From Mya arenaria (lineage: Eukaryota; Mollusca; Bivalvia; Myida; Myidae): a stretch of DNA of 64,000 bases. The notes beneath the pieces were generated by a model. That model searched no databases. It saw only the letters and a list, made by a program, of their open reading frames with translations, and was not told the origin of the DNA. Location of the stretch: contig NC_069132.1 in the NCBI RefSeq assembly GCF_026914265.1, positions 37,503,152 to 37,567,151 of the forward strand. The letters run 5' to 3'. Shown here piece after piece: positions 44,540-55,875 of this stretch; positions within the stretch are counted from its first letter, which is position 1, and every line of letters begins with the position of its first letter. The position numbers and the translations under genes were made by a program.

Positions 44540-47500
44540 ATGGCGACCGAACTGTCAAATGCATGTTGCAATTCTGAAATTGACAGATTTAAGGGAGTTT
44601 ATAAGAAGTACAAACGTAGAGACGTGCCACTGAATGTTCAGAACGTCATTGATTTACATGGGACCAGTTATTCTGACGATGTAAGAACTTTATTTGAAGA
44701 ACAAAGTAAAAATAAAACTACGAATATTACCCCCAGCTGGGATGTTTATAGTTATTTCTTAACCTGACATTTCGGACCGTCTATTTTTTGGTCATTTCGT
44801 ACCCTTTAGATAGTCATTTTGTACCGGACCTACATGTATAGTCATTTCGTAACCTAAATTTTATTTATATTTTAAGTTATTTGTTCATTTGAAAAACAAT
44901 AATGGAGTAAATATAGACTATATGAAAAAAATGAATCTGATACGAGTTTTAAGGCTTCTGATTTCATTAGTCGATTCTTTAATAAATAATTGAGGGCCGA
45001 AACATTTTAAAATTGATCAGTCGGGCAGGTTAATAATAATCAAGATGTATGAAGTTCTTTGTGAATTCCTGGTAAGTGTGTCACTAGTCCAAATAATTGT
45101 ACGTTGACAGATTTTTTTTAGATTTTTGATATGGCAAATCCTTCACGTACAAATTGTTTAGTATCAAAAGTGGGTAGTTGTTCCGATCAGGATTCCGGGT
45201 TAAAGCATATAGCGTCTATAAAATATCATAAAAACAAGAAATATTACCAGATAATGTTATTTTATATTAGTTCCTTACACAAAAAATAAATGTCCAAGTT
45301 ATAATTATGAGTTTGACGGCTTTTCTTCATTTCATTCTGTCAAAACATAACGATATATACATGAAGGGCACCTGCAAGGCTTCAGGGCACAGTTTTAAAT
45401 CGCTCGGAACATTTCGGCCATGGCCAAGTTGTTACGATTGTATAACGAGGTCTATCTCGAAGCTTTGTCGGAGGAGGCCGGGTGATTACAATTGTATCGA
45501 GTTGTTCCCCTTCGCATAATTGTTTTCTGTGTCAGTCAACTTTCGTTTTATTGGAAAGGTAAACAACTTGTTTTAATGCATTAAATGCTTGTTAAGTGCA
45601 AAATAGCATTTCACTTACATGGTAAAATATGAATATAACTCTTTATGATCAATTTCAACCATAAAATACTTCACTTTAAACAATTTCAATATTTTTAAAA
45701 CACCCCCGTTTTTTGCACATTCCCGTTTAGACGTTAGGGATTGGAAGAATCCTGTATAACACGTCTAATATTTTAGACTAGTGGTGTCACTGGTTTAATT
45801 TTCTTTGATACTTCGGACATGACAATTTTATTTTTTAAAGTGACAATTATAACAAACAGCTATATCAAATACATTATAATTTATTTCATTTCGTCCGGCT
45901 CATTGTTTGTGTCTAATGCACCTGTCAATTGTAACCACGGCCCCCCCAGGTCAAGAGGTATACCGGGTATAGCCGGGGAAATGGGCCGTGTTTTTACCTT
46001 TCAGGTGTCCCCGCAGTGCCGGGTGAATGCGGTAGTTTTGTCTTCGTGCAAAATATAGCGGGGAATGGGCTTTTCCTAGAGTCCCTGGGGTGCGGGGCAT
46101 TTGGCGGGGATTTAACCCGGGATTGGCTGGACCGAAAGTCAAAGTCCCTGCTATTCCCCGGACCTGGGGGGGCCAAGGTTACAATTGACTGGTGCATAAA
46201 AGGTTGATTAATATCATTTGGGGTACATAATTATAATGAGATATCATAAGCATTATATATCTTCAGATGTGTTTTTTATCTCATTGTACATGTATGTACC
46301 CAAAAATATATTGTTGCATTGGGCACACCTTCACAAAAATAAAAAAGATATGAAATTACCTTAGTTAATATCACGATGCGTACAAAACTGTACCCTGGTA
46401 CCCAAATGAATATGGAATCATAAGTTTTTAAGCTGATACAATGTAATAAGCATTGTATTTCGTTGACTGCAACACATGTCTGAAACATAAATTTATCGTT
46501 AACTTCAATATCACACACTTGAGGATGGTAAAATTAAGTCTAAAGAATTGGACACTTCCCTGATTGTTTTGTTTATTGCAAGTAAAACATTCACATTCTT
46601 TAATGATATGCCACCAAATTCTTTAACTGACCAAGATGTCAATTTCCATCTATTGTTTCAGGTTATTAGCTATACACTGCATGAACCCTCTGAAAAATTT
46701 CCTGGACTGAAACCTGTTAAGGACTGGAAGGCTTATCAGCTTAAGAATTGTGAAGGTATTGTACTCTGCAGGGTTAATCGCATGTAAACAACTTAAGCTT
46801 TTTAAAGGGGGCCGGGCATACTAGCATCTTTTAATTGGTGGAGATAAAGGGGAAACTTAATGCATCACCTTTTAAATTAGTCAATCTAAGCATTATTTGA
46901 TTAACAAAAATAACTTTTAATGCTAACAACTTAAAACTTTAAGCTTACATTAGAAAGCATGGTTTATTCAAAGAGTATTCCAGTAAATTAATGAAAACAC
47001 TTGAAAATCACACCAAATAATCATTTTGGCCATCAATTATTCCCCACTATCAATTAGAGATTAAACGTTGATCAAATACTGTTGAAAATTGATCGTTCGG
47101 AACTGTTGTCCCATTTAATTGACTGCATAATCTCCGAATTGATTACCCTTACATGATGATATTCTCTAAACTGGTCAATAATCGATTCTGATACTATGCA
47201 TTTAATTATCTTCAAACTCTGTTTTAGACAATCAATTTGGACAGTACTTGATAATACTTTCATTCCTAATATTTATCATGAGTGTGGTAGAACAGCAATG
47301 GAAATTATTTAGTATTAAAAGACCACAGGCTTATCAGTGAATCGTTACTTCTGAATTGAAGAACACCCAGCATTAGATTTTACTTTTTCTTACTCAAACA
47401 TGTATATTCATTTTTAAGTACACTAGCAAAACATTTATGCAGTTTGTTTATTTCCGAAGAGCTATTTAATATGATTTATGACCGGTTTTCAATCTGTAAT

Positions 47501-50500
47501 TAATATATTGCAGGTTTCATTGTCATAAACAATCCGTTTGAGCCCAAGTATCAACGTTACTGGGTGGAGCGATGTCTGCTGGATTTTCCGATGAAGCCCA
47601 ATAGAACAAACCTTGATGCTCACATGGAGAGGCCATCGCAGGTGTGGCATTCTTGCGTTGAAACTGATAGGTAAGTTTTGAGATAAAAAAATTGGTAAAG
47701 GTTTTGTATTTTGATGAAAAGTTCTAAGAAATAAGCACAACTGTAGTGAACAATTCACTATTATACAGGATACAGTCCAATACTGATATGTAATTCGGGG
47801 GATATCTAATATCATTAATGGTTTATTGGTTCTTGGTGATATGGTTAGGACTATTCCAGTAAAACATAACCCCCCGGGGGAAAGCAATTATTTAAATAGT
47901 ATATGGGTGGGATACTTTTGGCTAATTTAGCCCTCAAAAGAGTCGTTTGCTTCTGTAGGGAGTAGGCATAATTTAACAGTGCCTTCCCCTCAGGGCTTAT
48001 ATGTTTAAATGGAATAGCCCTTAGAGAAAAGGTAAAAACAATCAATTTCTTTTTCGGGTTTGTTGCAGAGGCAGCAGGGATGTTAATCTTCTGTTAAAGA
48101 TGTTCATTTATTTCATATATAAAACTCCAGTTTAAATCTTCCCAATTTCATGTAAAAAGTATTTTTCAAATCTCTTATTTCTCTGCCAGGCCTAATTTGA
48201 GAAAGGATAGTCTGCTGATGAAGCTTCGATGGGCTACACTGGGATACCAGTATGAGTGGAATACTAAGGTGGGTATACACCTACAATGGGTATATACTTA
48301 ACAACTTTTCAAACTGGCCTGTTTTCAAATTTCAATATAATTGATAATTTATTGATAGAAAACCAAATCAAAATCAATGATGAGGATGGCGTCATACTGT
48401 TTCTATAGCATACACCACAATTTTACGGCATATTTCTACCAAATATAATGAGTTATAACCCCTAATGTATATATTAAACTGGATTTTCAATCATTTCATG
48501 AATTTTTTTTCTTCTATGATAAATTCTATCTACATTCATGTATACAATATGATGTTACAAAAATCATTTTATCTTACCAAAACAAAGGAATTGTTTAAAC
48601 AAAACATGGCATTAAGTATCTAAATATTAAATTACCTCCCTTTCAATTGAAAATAGAAAAGTTAACCCTTATCACCAGTGATTGTCAATGAAACTTTCCA
48701 TACATTATCTATTAAACAAAATATTGTTTTTGTTATTCAAATATATCTTAAACACTTTTGTGTTTAGACACAATGGAATCTAATGGATTTCTCATTGCAT
48801 TTGCATTGATTGAAATGTGAGTGTGTTAAAATCTCAAAACTTGATATATTAATATGTAATGGTAATGCTCAGTTTGACTTTCGTTTTTTGGGGTTACCAT
48901 TTTAAAGTTACTATATCTATTTTAATTCAAATGATATTATCATTAAATATCAGCGAAAAGGATGCACAGGAATAACTAATCCTAACAGGAATGATTGCAC
49001 AAAATTTTAAATGTTTTCGCTATTTTTTAAAATTTAAAGTCACCTATTAACTTTTTGAGTTGATGTTATGTTGTTCAGTGTTTAACTACATAGAGAAAAA
49101 TAATGGTTACTGCACTCAGAATTGGGAGTTATTGAAATTAAACAAGCGCACTCTGCACTGGCGAATTCAAAGGTATTGGGTGAAAGAACTGTTGTGTACC
49201 CTGTTTTGAAGGACAATGTTCAATAACTAGCGTGTGGTGTAAGTGAATAGTGTCATTGGTGTCACTCTTTAATTCCTGTTTATTATTCACAAGTAATTGA
49301 ACGGGAGTTAATTGTTTTAGTCTTCAAATTTGGTATGCATGTTTTTCAGTCAGCAGATGTCCTATATTGACCCATGGGTCAGTAGGTCGGTGTCATTTTC
49401 ATTATTAAAAAAATGATGGGCGCTCCTGACAGGTGTAAAATTCGGTTTCCTGAATTTTAGACTTTATAATTTGCTGTTTAAGGAGTATTTTGCCGACAGA
49501 GTGCAGTCATTCCCAGATGACCTAAGTCACCTGTGCACCTACATCGCGAAGACCCTGGGCTACTCCAACTACTCGTCAGAAGCAGGCATTGTCAACTACT
49601 ACAGAATGGAGTCTACCCTTATGGGGCACACCGATGTCTCAGAGCTTGATAAAGCGGCGCCACTCATCTCCTTCAGGTTAACATTTTTGCTTGCCTTCGT
49701 TTTTCTGGACAGAAAGAATGTTTGTTTATACTAATTTATCTTAGCTCCATGGTGAAAACAGCTGAGAGCTGATATGAATCACCCACAAGTTTATTTCTTG
49801 TCTAGAGACTAAAACTGTGTCCTTTATAAGAGGAAAAGAGAACATTACCCTGGTGGGGATTGAACCCGAGACCTTTCGAGAGGTGGAAACCTATTCCACT
49901 AGATCGGTCTCACCTTAAATATAATGTTATAAATATAATATAAAGGTATTGTAATCAAAATTATAGAATGATTTTGAAACAAGTTATTACATTATATTTA
50001 TCATTCTCTTTGTCACGAATTTTACAAAAGAGTGTGGTCTTGTGTCGTTGGAAACCAACTTGTCAGGATTCTCTCCAAACTCGTATGCTCTGAGGCTGAG
50101 AATCGAGAAACCAGTGCACTATTGCTGCACTAACAAGAAACCATTGGAGATGTTTATCGGTGTCATAGCCTTGAAGTTTGCCTGGCCCCAATTTCCCGAA
50201 ACTTCTTAATCTAAACAGGCTTAAGTAGCTTATTTCAATTAGCCCAAATACATACTTAAATTTAATTTTGATGAATGAAAAATAGTTTATTTAGATTATC
50301 ATAAAGATAATTCATATCTTAGGCCTAAGAACTCTTTTATATGTAAATATTAGGCTATTAATTTAAAAACAAAAATAGCGAGCTAAGCTTAATCCTGTTA
50401 GAAGCGATGTAAGAAGTTTCGAGAAATTGGGGCTAGGTGAATAGTGCAAGATTTGAACGTGCCCATTTAGAACTATAAACTTTAAAAGGTATTACCATGA

Positions 50501-51791
50501 AACTTAGTATACATATAACAATATACATGTGGCAAGGCTCTCCCACCTATAACTCTAATAGGAGTGAATTTGTTATATCCCATTTAAATGGTAGCTATTT
50601 GGTATAGTCCACTTTGCCAGGTAAACAAATTGTAACCTTGACCAGGAGAAAACTCAAACAATCAAGGAAAAAATGCTAAAATTCTATATAGCAAGGCTTG
50701 TTAAAAAATTTGATGCCAGTATAAGAATTCAGGGTTGTTCATTTAAAAGTCTAATTTCGATGACTGTTTACTGATTGGTTAATATATAATGTAATATTAA
50801 TTGTTGTCCAATCAAATTGCTTTAATGTTTAAATCAGCAAAACAATTTATACATTTGGATGCAGCATAAGTTCTGTGTAATTGGATGTTTTGCATTAAAA
50901 TGGTATTTGATAAATTCTTCGTAGAACATACATAGCAACGAATATTAAATTGAAAAGAATGTTTCTTTGATTTGGTTATGCTCTTCGAAAGTATTGGTTT
51001 GTTACAAGTTGCATGCATCCTGTGATTTAATGTATAATTTATGTGTCGTGAATGCTCTGCCTCATTACTCGTCGGAGGTTGTTTATCGGAGCTGGTCGAA
51101 GAAATCTATTGGATTATACGACCATGGGCTATAATTTATTTACAAAACAGAATTCCTTTATGGGTAAATTGAATGCTTGAATAACTACCAGTGTCAGTTA
51201 ATCTTTTTCATTATATTTTTTTCCAGTTTTGGGCAGTCCTGCATTTTCCTCATTGGTGGCCCTACAAAGGAGACTGAGCCTATTCCAGTATTCTTGAATA
51301 GTGGGGACATCTGTCTGATGACAGGAAACGCTCGTCTAAGCTATCACGCTGTTCCTAGGATACTGCCTGGCAACAGAGAGCACCTGCATGCCTGTTTCCA
51401 TGGTGACGGAGGTATTGATGTTACAGACGACCAGAACGTTGCAATTCATGACATTGACACTGAACATGACCTTGATGAAACTGAAAATGACCCTTATAGT
51501 GATTCAGTGCATGAAAAACCACCGGTTATAAATGTTATTGATAGTATGAAGATTAATCAAGAAGAAAATACTATATTGACTCCAACACAATCAGGAAACA
51601 GGTGCAGTGTAACAGAACTCGGAGATCTGATGAAGACTGTGATAGATGGGACAGACTGGACACCATTTCAGGACTATTTAAATGTCTCGCGAGTAAATCT
51701 GAATGTCAGACAGGTGCTAAAACCGGGTTTAGAGCTGGGAAGTTGTCCAGATGTTATAAAACCTTGCGATAGATCTGTTGAAAAGACATAG
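44540..51791 (+). CDS. ALKBH1: ALKBH1, AlkB-family Fe(II)/2-oxoglutarate dioxygenase
   Basis: Six exons: 44540-44680 (or -44743), 46662-46755, 47514-47670, 48190-48268, 49483-49676, 51227-51791. All later junctions are GT-AG and phase-consistent (1, 2, 0, 2). The product is 409 residues with the strong GTAAGA donor at 44681, or 430 with the weaker GTTTAT donor at 44744. Human ALKBH1 has 389. The start AAAATGGCG at 44540 has a good context and is preferred to an in-frame ATG at 44495. Diagnostic stretches are VKDWKAYQLKN, NPFEPKYQRYWVERCL, KPNRTNLDAHM, LLMKLRWATLGYQYEWNTK, AGIVNYYRMESTLMGHTDVS and SRVNLNVRQVL. The iron ligands are His and Asp of HTDVSELD and the His of YHAVPR. The 2-oxoglutarate-binding Arg is in NVRQVL. 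The family acts on tRNA (m1A removal, mitochondrial tRNA f5C formation) and is reported on DNA. An acidic insert of about 65 residues follows YHAVPRILPG. Confidence 0.93.
45917..46196. mobile_element. TIR element with TAA duplication (PIF/Harbinger-like MITE)
   Basis: The ends TGCACCTGTCAATTGTAACC and the inverse of TGCACCAGTCAATTGTAACC are flanked by TAA on both sides (45914-45916 and 46197-46199). It is 280 bp and GC-rich compared with its surroundings, which makes short frames on both strands. It is the uninterrupted relative of the element at 7470-8103 and lies in intron 1 of ALKBH1. Confidence 0.9.
49770..49916 (-). mobile_element. tRNA-derived SINE, minus orientation
   Basis: The minus strand starts GGTGAGACCGATCTAGTGG (A-box-like) and has a perfect B-box GGTTCAATCCC 49 nt further on, then a body with AAAGGACACAGTTTTAGTC. 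It lies in intron 5 of ALKBH1. The anticodon arm is irregular, so it is not called a tRNA gene. Confidence 0.65.
49990..50130 (-). mobile_element. Partial SINE related to the 13.9/37.8-kb family
   Basis: It shares GAGTGTGGTCTTGTGT and GGAAACCAACTTGTC with the SINE copies at 13855-14135 (inverted) and 37765-37857. The head is missing or diverged. Located in intron 5 of ALKBH1. Confidence 0.5.
50184..50434. mobile_element. Small TIR element, GGCCCCAATTTC ends
   Basis: GGCCCCAATTTCCCGAAACT at the left pairs with the inverse of GCCCCAATTTCTCGAAACTT at the right. AT-rich centre, no coding capacity. The target duplication is unclear. Located in intron 5 of ALKBH1. Confidence 0.75.
50677..50785 (+). 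repeat. Dispersed repeat shared with 59100-59215
   Basis: GGCTTGTTAAAAAATTTGAT, AGTATAAGAATTC, AAAAGTCTAATTTCGATGAC and nearby bases recur at 59120-59205. The repeat is at least 100 bp, lies in introns of two genes, and is of unknown class. Confidence 0.7.
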
Positions 51792-51849
51792 GATATTTTT
51801 GTGTACATTGTAATGCTTTGTTTCTAATATAATATGCAAGTTTTAACTG

Positions 51850-51855
51850 AATAAA
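51850..51855 (+). terminator. Polyadenylation signal of ALKBH1
   Basis: AATAAA lies 59 bp after the ALKBH1 stop codon, a usual distance. This implies a very short 3' UTR. Confidence 0.65.
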
Positions 51856-52479
51856 ACTATCATATATGATAGCATATATGCATTTTTTTTTCTTTTCTGT
51901 CAATATAAATGATAATATAATTATGTTATCCCAGCTACACAAAGTGAAGTGGGGGTTTTCTAGGAATCAAGTGTGCTGCCACATCCTTCATGCAGTTTGT
52001 TTGTTTTGTTTTTGTCAGATGCATAACTTTCTTATTCATGGTCGGATTTTAAAATTATTTGGCAGATCTGACCACCAAAGCATGTGAATGTGTCATGAAC
52101 ATGACCTGTGTCCCTATATTCAAGGTCAAGGTCACTGCAAACTACTGATCATAATTGTGCCTGTCCTTCCAAAAACTATTTATTTCAAGATATTAATAAG
52201 GCGCATGAGGTGCATAGCATATTTGTTAACACAATGTCTTTTAAAGTATACAATTTTTCTTCCTCGAATTTAAATGCATCTACTCCATTATATTGGTGAA
52301 TACTACAGCTCAATTCTCAAGCATGCTGATATGTACAGCATTAGGTAGCATTGAAATCTGTATTGTTTATAATAATGGGGACTACATTTGTATTTTTGCT
52401 TTAATAGACATTCAGTTCTGAGTCCCCTTTGACTGGTTCTAGAGACTATAGGTGTTTTGTTGTTGTCTGATTGTTACAA

Positions 52480-53200
52480 ACATGTAAATACAACAGGTAT
52501 GGACATATATTTTCATGTTTGATCTGTAACTTCACTAGCAGTCCACCAAATTTAACCTTGTCACCGTAGTAAGATGTGTTATACATTGGGTACAACACCA
52601 GGATCTGTTGGGACAAGGTGAAGTTCACATTGGTTAAACTTGTCACTACAGTCAGAGTGTGCCATACAAGGGCATACATCACTAGAATGATAGGATTTGT
52701 AGGGCCAAGATGAAATTTCTCATTGATTAAAAATGTCAGCACAATACAATGTGTTGTTTAATGGCATACAACACCCAGATCTGTAAGGCCAAGTTCACAC
52801 AAGTTAACCTTGTCACCACAGTAAATGTGTCATACAAGATCATGCAACACCAAGACCTGGAGGGTCAAGGTCACATTGGTTAACCTTATCAACACAGTAA
52901 AATTGTCATGCAAGGTCATACAACAGCCAGATCTGTGAAGCCAAGGTATATTACACACAGGTTAAACTTTTCAGCACAGTATAAAATTGTATCATACAAG
53001 GGCATACAACAGCAAGATCTAAAGGGTCAAGGTCAAGTTCACATTTGTTAACCTTGTCACCACAGTAAGATGTGTCCTACAAGGTCATACAACACCAATA
53101 TCTAGAGGGCCAAGGTCAAGTTCACATTGGTTAACCTTGTCACCACAGTAAGATGTGTCCTACAAGGTCAGACAACACAAAGATCTGTAAGTTCACATTG
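52480..53200 (+). repeat. Tandem repeat, about 6-7 units of 90-115 bp
   Basis: Units share GTTAACCTTGTCACCACAGT, AAGATGTGTCATACAAGG-type, CATACAACACCAAGATCTG and GGGTCAAGGTCAAGTTCACA. They become more alike towards the right. Non-coding, downstream of ALKBH1. Confidence 0.9.
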
Positions 53201-54367
53201 GTAATACATGACGTAAGTTTTTGCTCTTTAACTTCAATAGTGTTAAACCAAATTAAAAAATTGAATATAAGTGTTGCACATAAAATACATTGAAAAATTA
53301 CAAAATTGAAAATCGGGTCATTCGAAACATCGGTTCCCTCGAGGTTTTCAGGCGTCCTCGAATGATCGCAGTTTTACTGTAGATTCATTTAAATTCAGTA
53401 AAGTAACATGTACAGTCAAGACCACAAAAAATGATTTATTATGCCTTATATGATACATGCTACTAATTTCCTGCCAACTCAGTAACTTGAACAGTGCTTT
53501 TAATTAAATACATGTACTTGGCACAAATGTTCACGACTGGTTGAGGTGTGTCACATTCAACACCCAGGTCTTGATCCAAGTTCAAGGTCTCAAAATTTGC
53601 TTTATTTTCCTGTCAGTGCATAGGCTACAAAAGTTGTGCATGTTCTGAAACTCTGAGCATTTAAAGATATCTTGAAACAAATCGGGAGCAGTGCCATGAC
53701 TTGTCAGGCGCGTAGCTTGACCCTAACTGGGATTACGCACCATTCAAGGTGGGGGGCATGCCTCCCGATTTTTTTATCTATATGGTCTTAGGTGACTTTT
53801 GGCATATTTTTCACAATATCTGAATGAGCCTAAGGCATACTATAATGTGCCGCATAAAAACAAAAATAACCTTAAATCTTTTGCAGCATTTGGAATTTAT
53901 TTTTTTAACATGGACCGTCACTTCAACAAATACAATATATATATACTATGAGTTACTAGTAAATTTTAAGATTTGTCCGTAATGCAATACGAAACCTGTA
54001 AATGAATATGGTCAGCCATATCTTGTCTCCACCGACCACACAGTTGTTCTACAGACTATTATTACATTCTAAAATCATAGAAGCGTACGTGTTGGCATCG
54101 TCACGGAGTCCAAAGAGTGTTATGATGATGTTTGTAATACATATACAAAATTATCCATTCTATCGAAATTGAATACATGTTGTTGTTTTCAAATTTCGTA
54201 GATGTAGTTTCTGGCAGCATTTAATATTAACTAATGTAAGGATACTTTGAAAATAATACTAATGCAAAGATACATTGAAAATAATAATTTATTAAAAACA
54301 GCATGTCACTAGCCTACTGATCTCGAAACAAACTTCTGAAATGAAATTTCATATTGGATTTATTTAC
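53201..54367. other. Intergenic spacer, or intron of the minus-strand orphan gene
   Basis: AT-rich with no recognised exon. A possible diverged TIR-element end is seen near 53310-53385 (TCGAAACATCGG ... CGAATGATCG). No continuation exon of the gene starting at 54501 could be placed. Confidence 0.4.
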
Positions 54368-54501
54368 CTGCTAGGGAAAATAAATTGCTCCACAGTATCC
54401 CATTTACTCGTTAAGAGACACATTCTGCCATTGTCATCGGTGATCTTCTCATGAAAAACATCCTGATATGGTGGATCGTGATTGTTTAAAGGAGACGCCA
54501 T
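54368..54501 (-). CDS. Candidate first coding exon of an unrecognised gene
   Basis: On the minus strand an ATG in good context (AAAATGGCG, 54501-54499) opens 44 codons and ends in phase 2 at an AGCAG|GTAAATA donor. The protein begins MASPLNNHDPPYQDVFHEKI and continues TDDNGRMCLLTSKWDTVEQF, then IFPS. Base use and sense content are protein-like and the upstream sequence becomes poly-T/A. I do not recognise the family. No downstream exon with an AG acceptor and matching phase was found before ALKBH1 ends at 51.8 kb, so the gene is incomplete as read, or a relic. Confidence 0.5.
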
Positions 54502-55616
54502 TTTTTTAAAAAAATTCCCGCAACGTAAACAGAAGGGAGGACACTCTTAGCTTAACGGGTTAATGTATTATATATATGATAAATTACAGAATTTTCCAGT
54601 GTATGTATTACCTCACATATTTTAAAAAGGGAATACTATATGCCTAGGGCATCTACAATCAATATATTTATATGCTTCATGTGACAATTTGTTCATGTGA
54701 GCTTTGTTCTGAGCAATGCTCATTTTCACCCTAACACTCCTTGGGGTCCGGTTTTTATTGCATATTTCGCTTTTGTTTCATTTCTATTTTTTGGAACTCT
54801 CAAAATATATTTTACGCACGTGCGTAAGCCCAGCTACGCGCCTGCTTTTTACAGGGGTGTGTAACTTTTGACCTGTGACACTCCCTAAAAATATATGTTT
54901 TAATAAGGTTTCCTTTAGCTTCACTCATTTTTTCTGTGACATTGTTTGATAATCTAATATTAGTAGATTTATGGGGAAAATCTTTGAAGTCACAAATAAT
55001 TTTGGTCCTGATTTTTTTTTAATTTGACTATTTTTTTAGGAAGGGGGTGTGGCCATATGCTGGGTCATGTCAATGCAACTGCCACCTGTGATAACTTTAT
55101 ACTATTCCTCAAAATAATGTAGATCTACGATGTCTTCTAACTTTACTGAAATATAAAAGTATCAATATGAACACATTTATACACATGTGTATATGAATGA
55201 AAAAATGGGTATTCGAAAAATATCATTTCCATTACTTCTTTTAGAAAAAAAACTCTCCACCATGTACCCGTGCTCGAAGAACATATGAATATCTATAATG
55301 GAATTATACTGGATCTTTAATACATGTTTTTATTATGTCTGAGCCAGCCAATATCATGCCTTTCTGGGCACGGTTGAAAGGATGATGTAATATTTAATCA
55401 TCACAATGTGCAGTGCAGACTCAATAACATGAGGTCAACACATGTCTACGATCGATTAACGATAACCCGGATATGAATCAAGTGCGCTTAACGGGCGAAG
55501 CCATTTGTAATTCAGTCAATATATGACACAAAGTTCCATGATGTTTTACTTTATTTCATATAAAAGTAAAACAATAACTCAAGACACACATTTGTTAGTG
55601 TTTACCTTTTCAAACT

Positions 55617-55783
55617 TAGCTAACAAAATAGTCATGTTGTTGAAGATAGTGATGAAGACGGTTTCATTCAAATTTTGTCTTTCCTTCATCAGATAATAAA
55701 CTTCTCCAAAATGCCCGGATCTGCGCAGAGAAACTCTTGCGTTAGCAGAAACTTGTTTTAGCTGGAGTAGAAGGACATAGTTG
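55617..55783 (-). CDS. Candidate internal exon, unknown product
   Basis: On the minus strand an exon lies between a TTGACACAG acceptor and a GAAAAG|GTAAAC donor, open for 55 codons. The protein reads NYVLLLQLKQVSANARVSLR, then RSGHFGEVYYLMKER and ITIFNNMTILLAKFEK. It looks like a helical protein segment but no family is recognised. It sits only about 90 bp upstream of the SLC3A2-like ATG on the opposite strand, so any exon before it would overlap that gene. It may belong with the exon at 54368-54501, although that exon looks like a start exon. Confidence 0.35.
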
Positions 55784-55875
55784 CCTGTGTCAACAAACAA
55801 ATTACAATACTGCTTAAGCGTTAATAAAAAGAAAAATTGTTAGATAAGGATTGTGGATGAAATAAAGTAGTGAAA

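Noticed and set aside
45307-45519. 70-codon frame in ALKBH1 intron 1
   Set aside because: It has no splice signals in phase with ALKBH1 and no recognisable motif. Considered chance.
45917-46207. Short GC-rich frames on both strands near 46 kb as genes
   Set aside because: They fall inside the Harbinger-like TIR element, whose GC-rich palindromic ends open frames on both strands.
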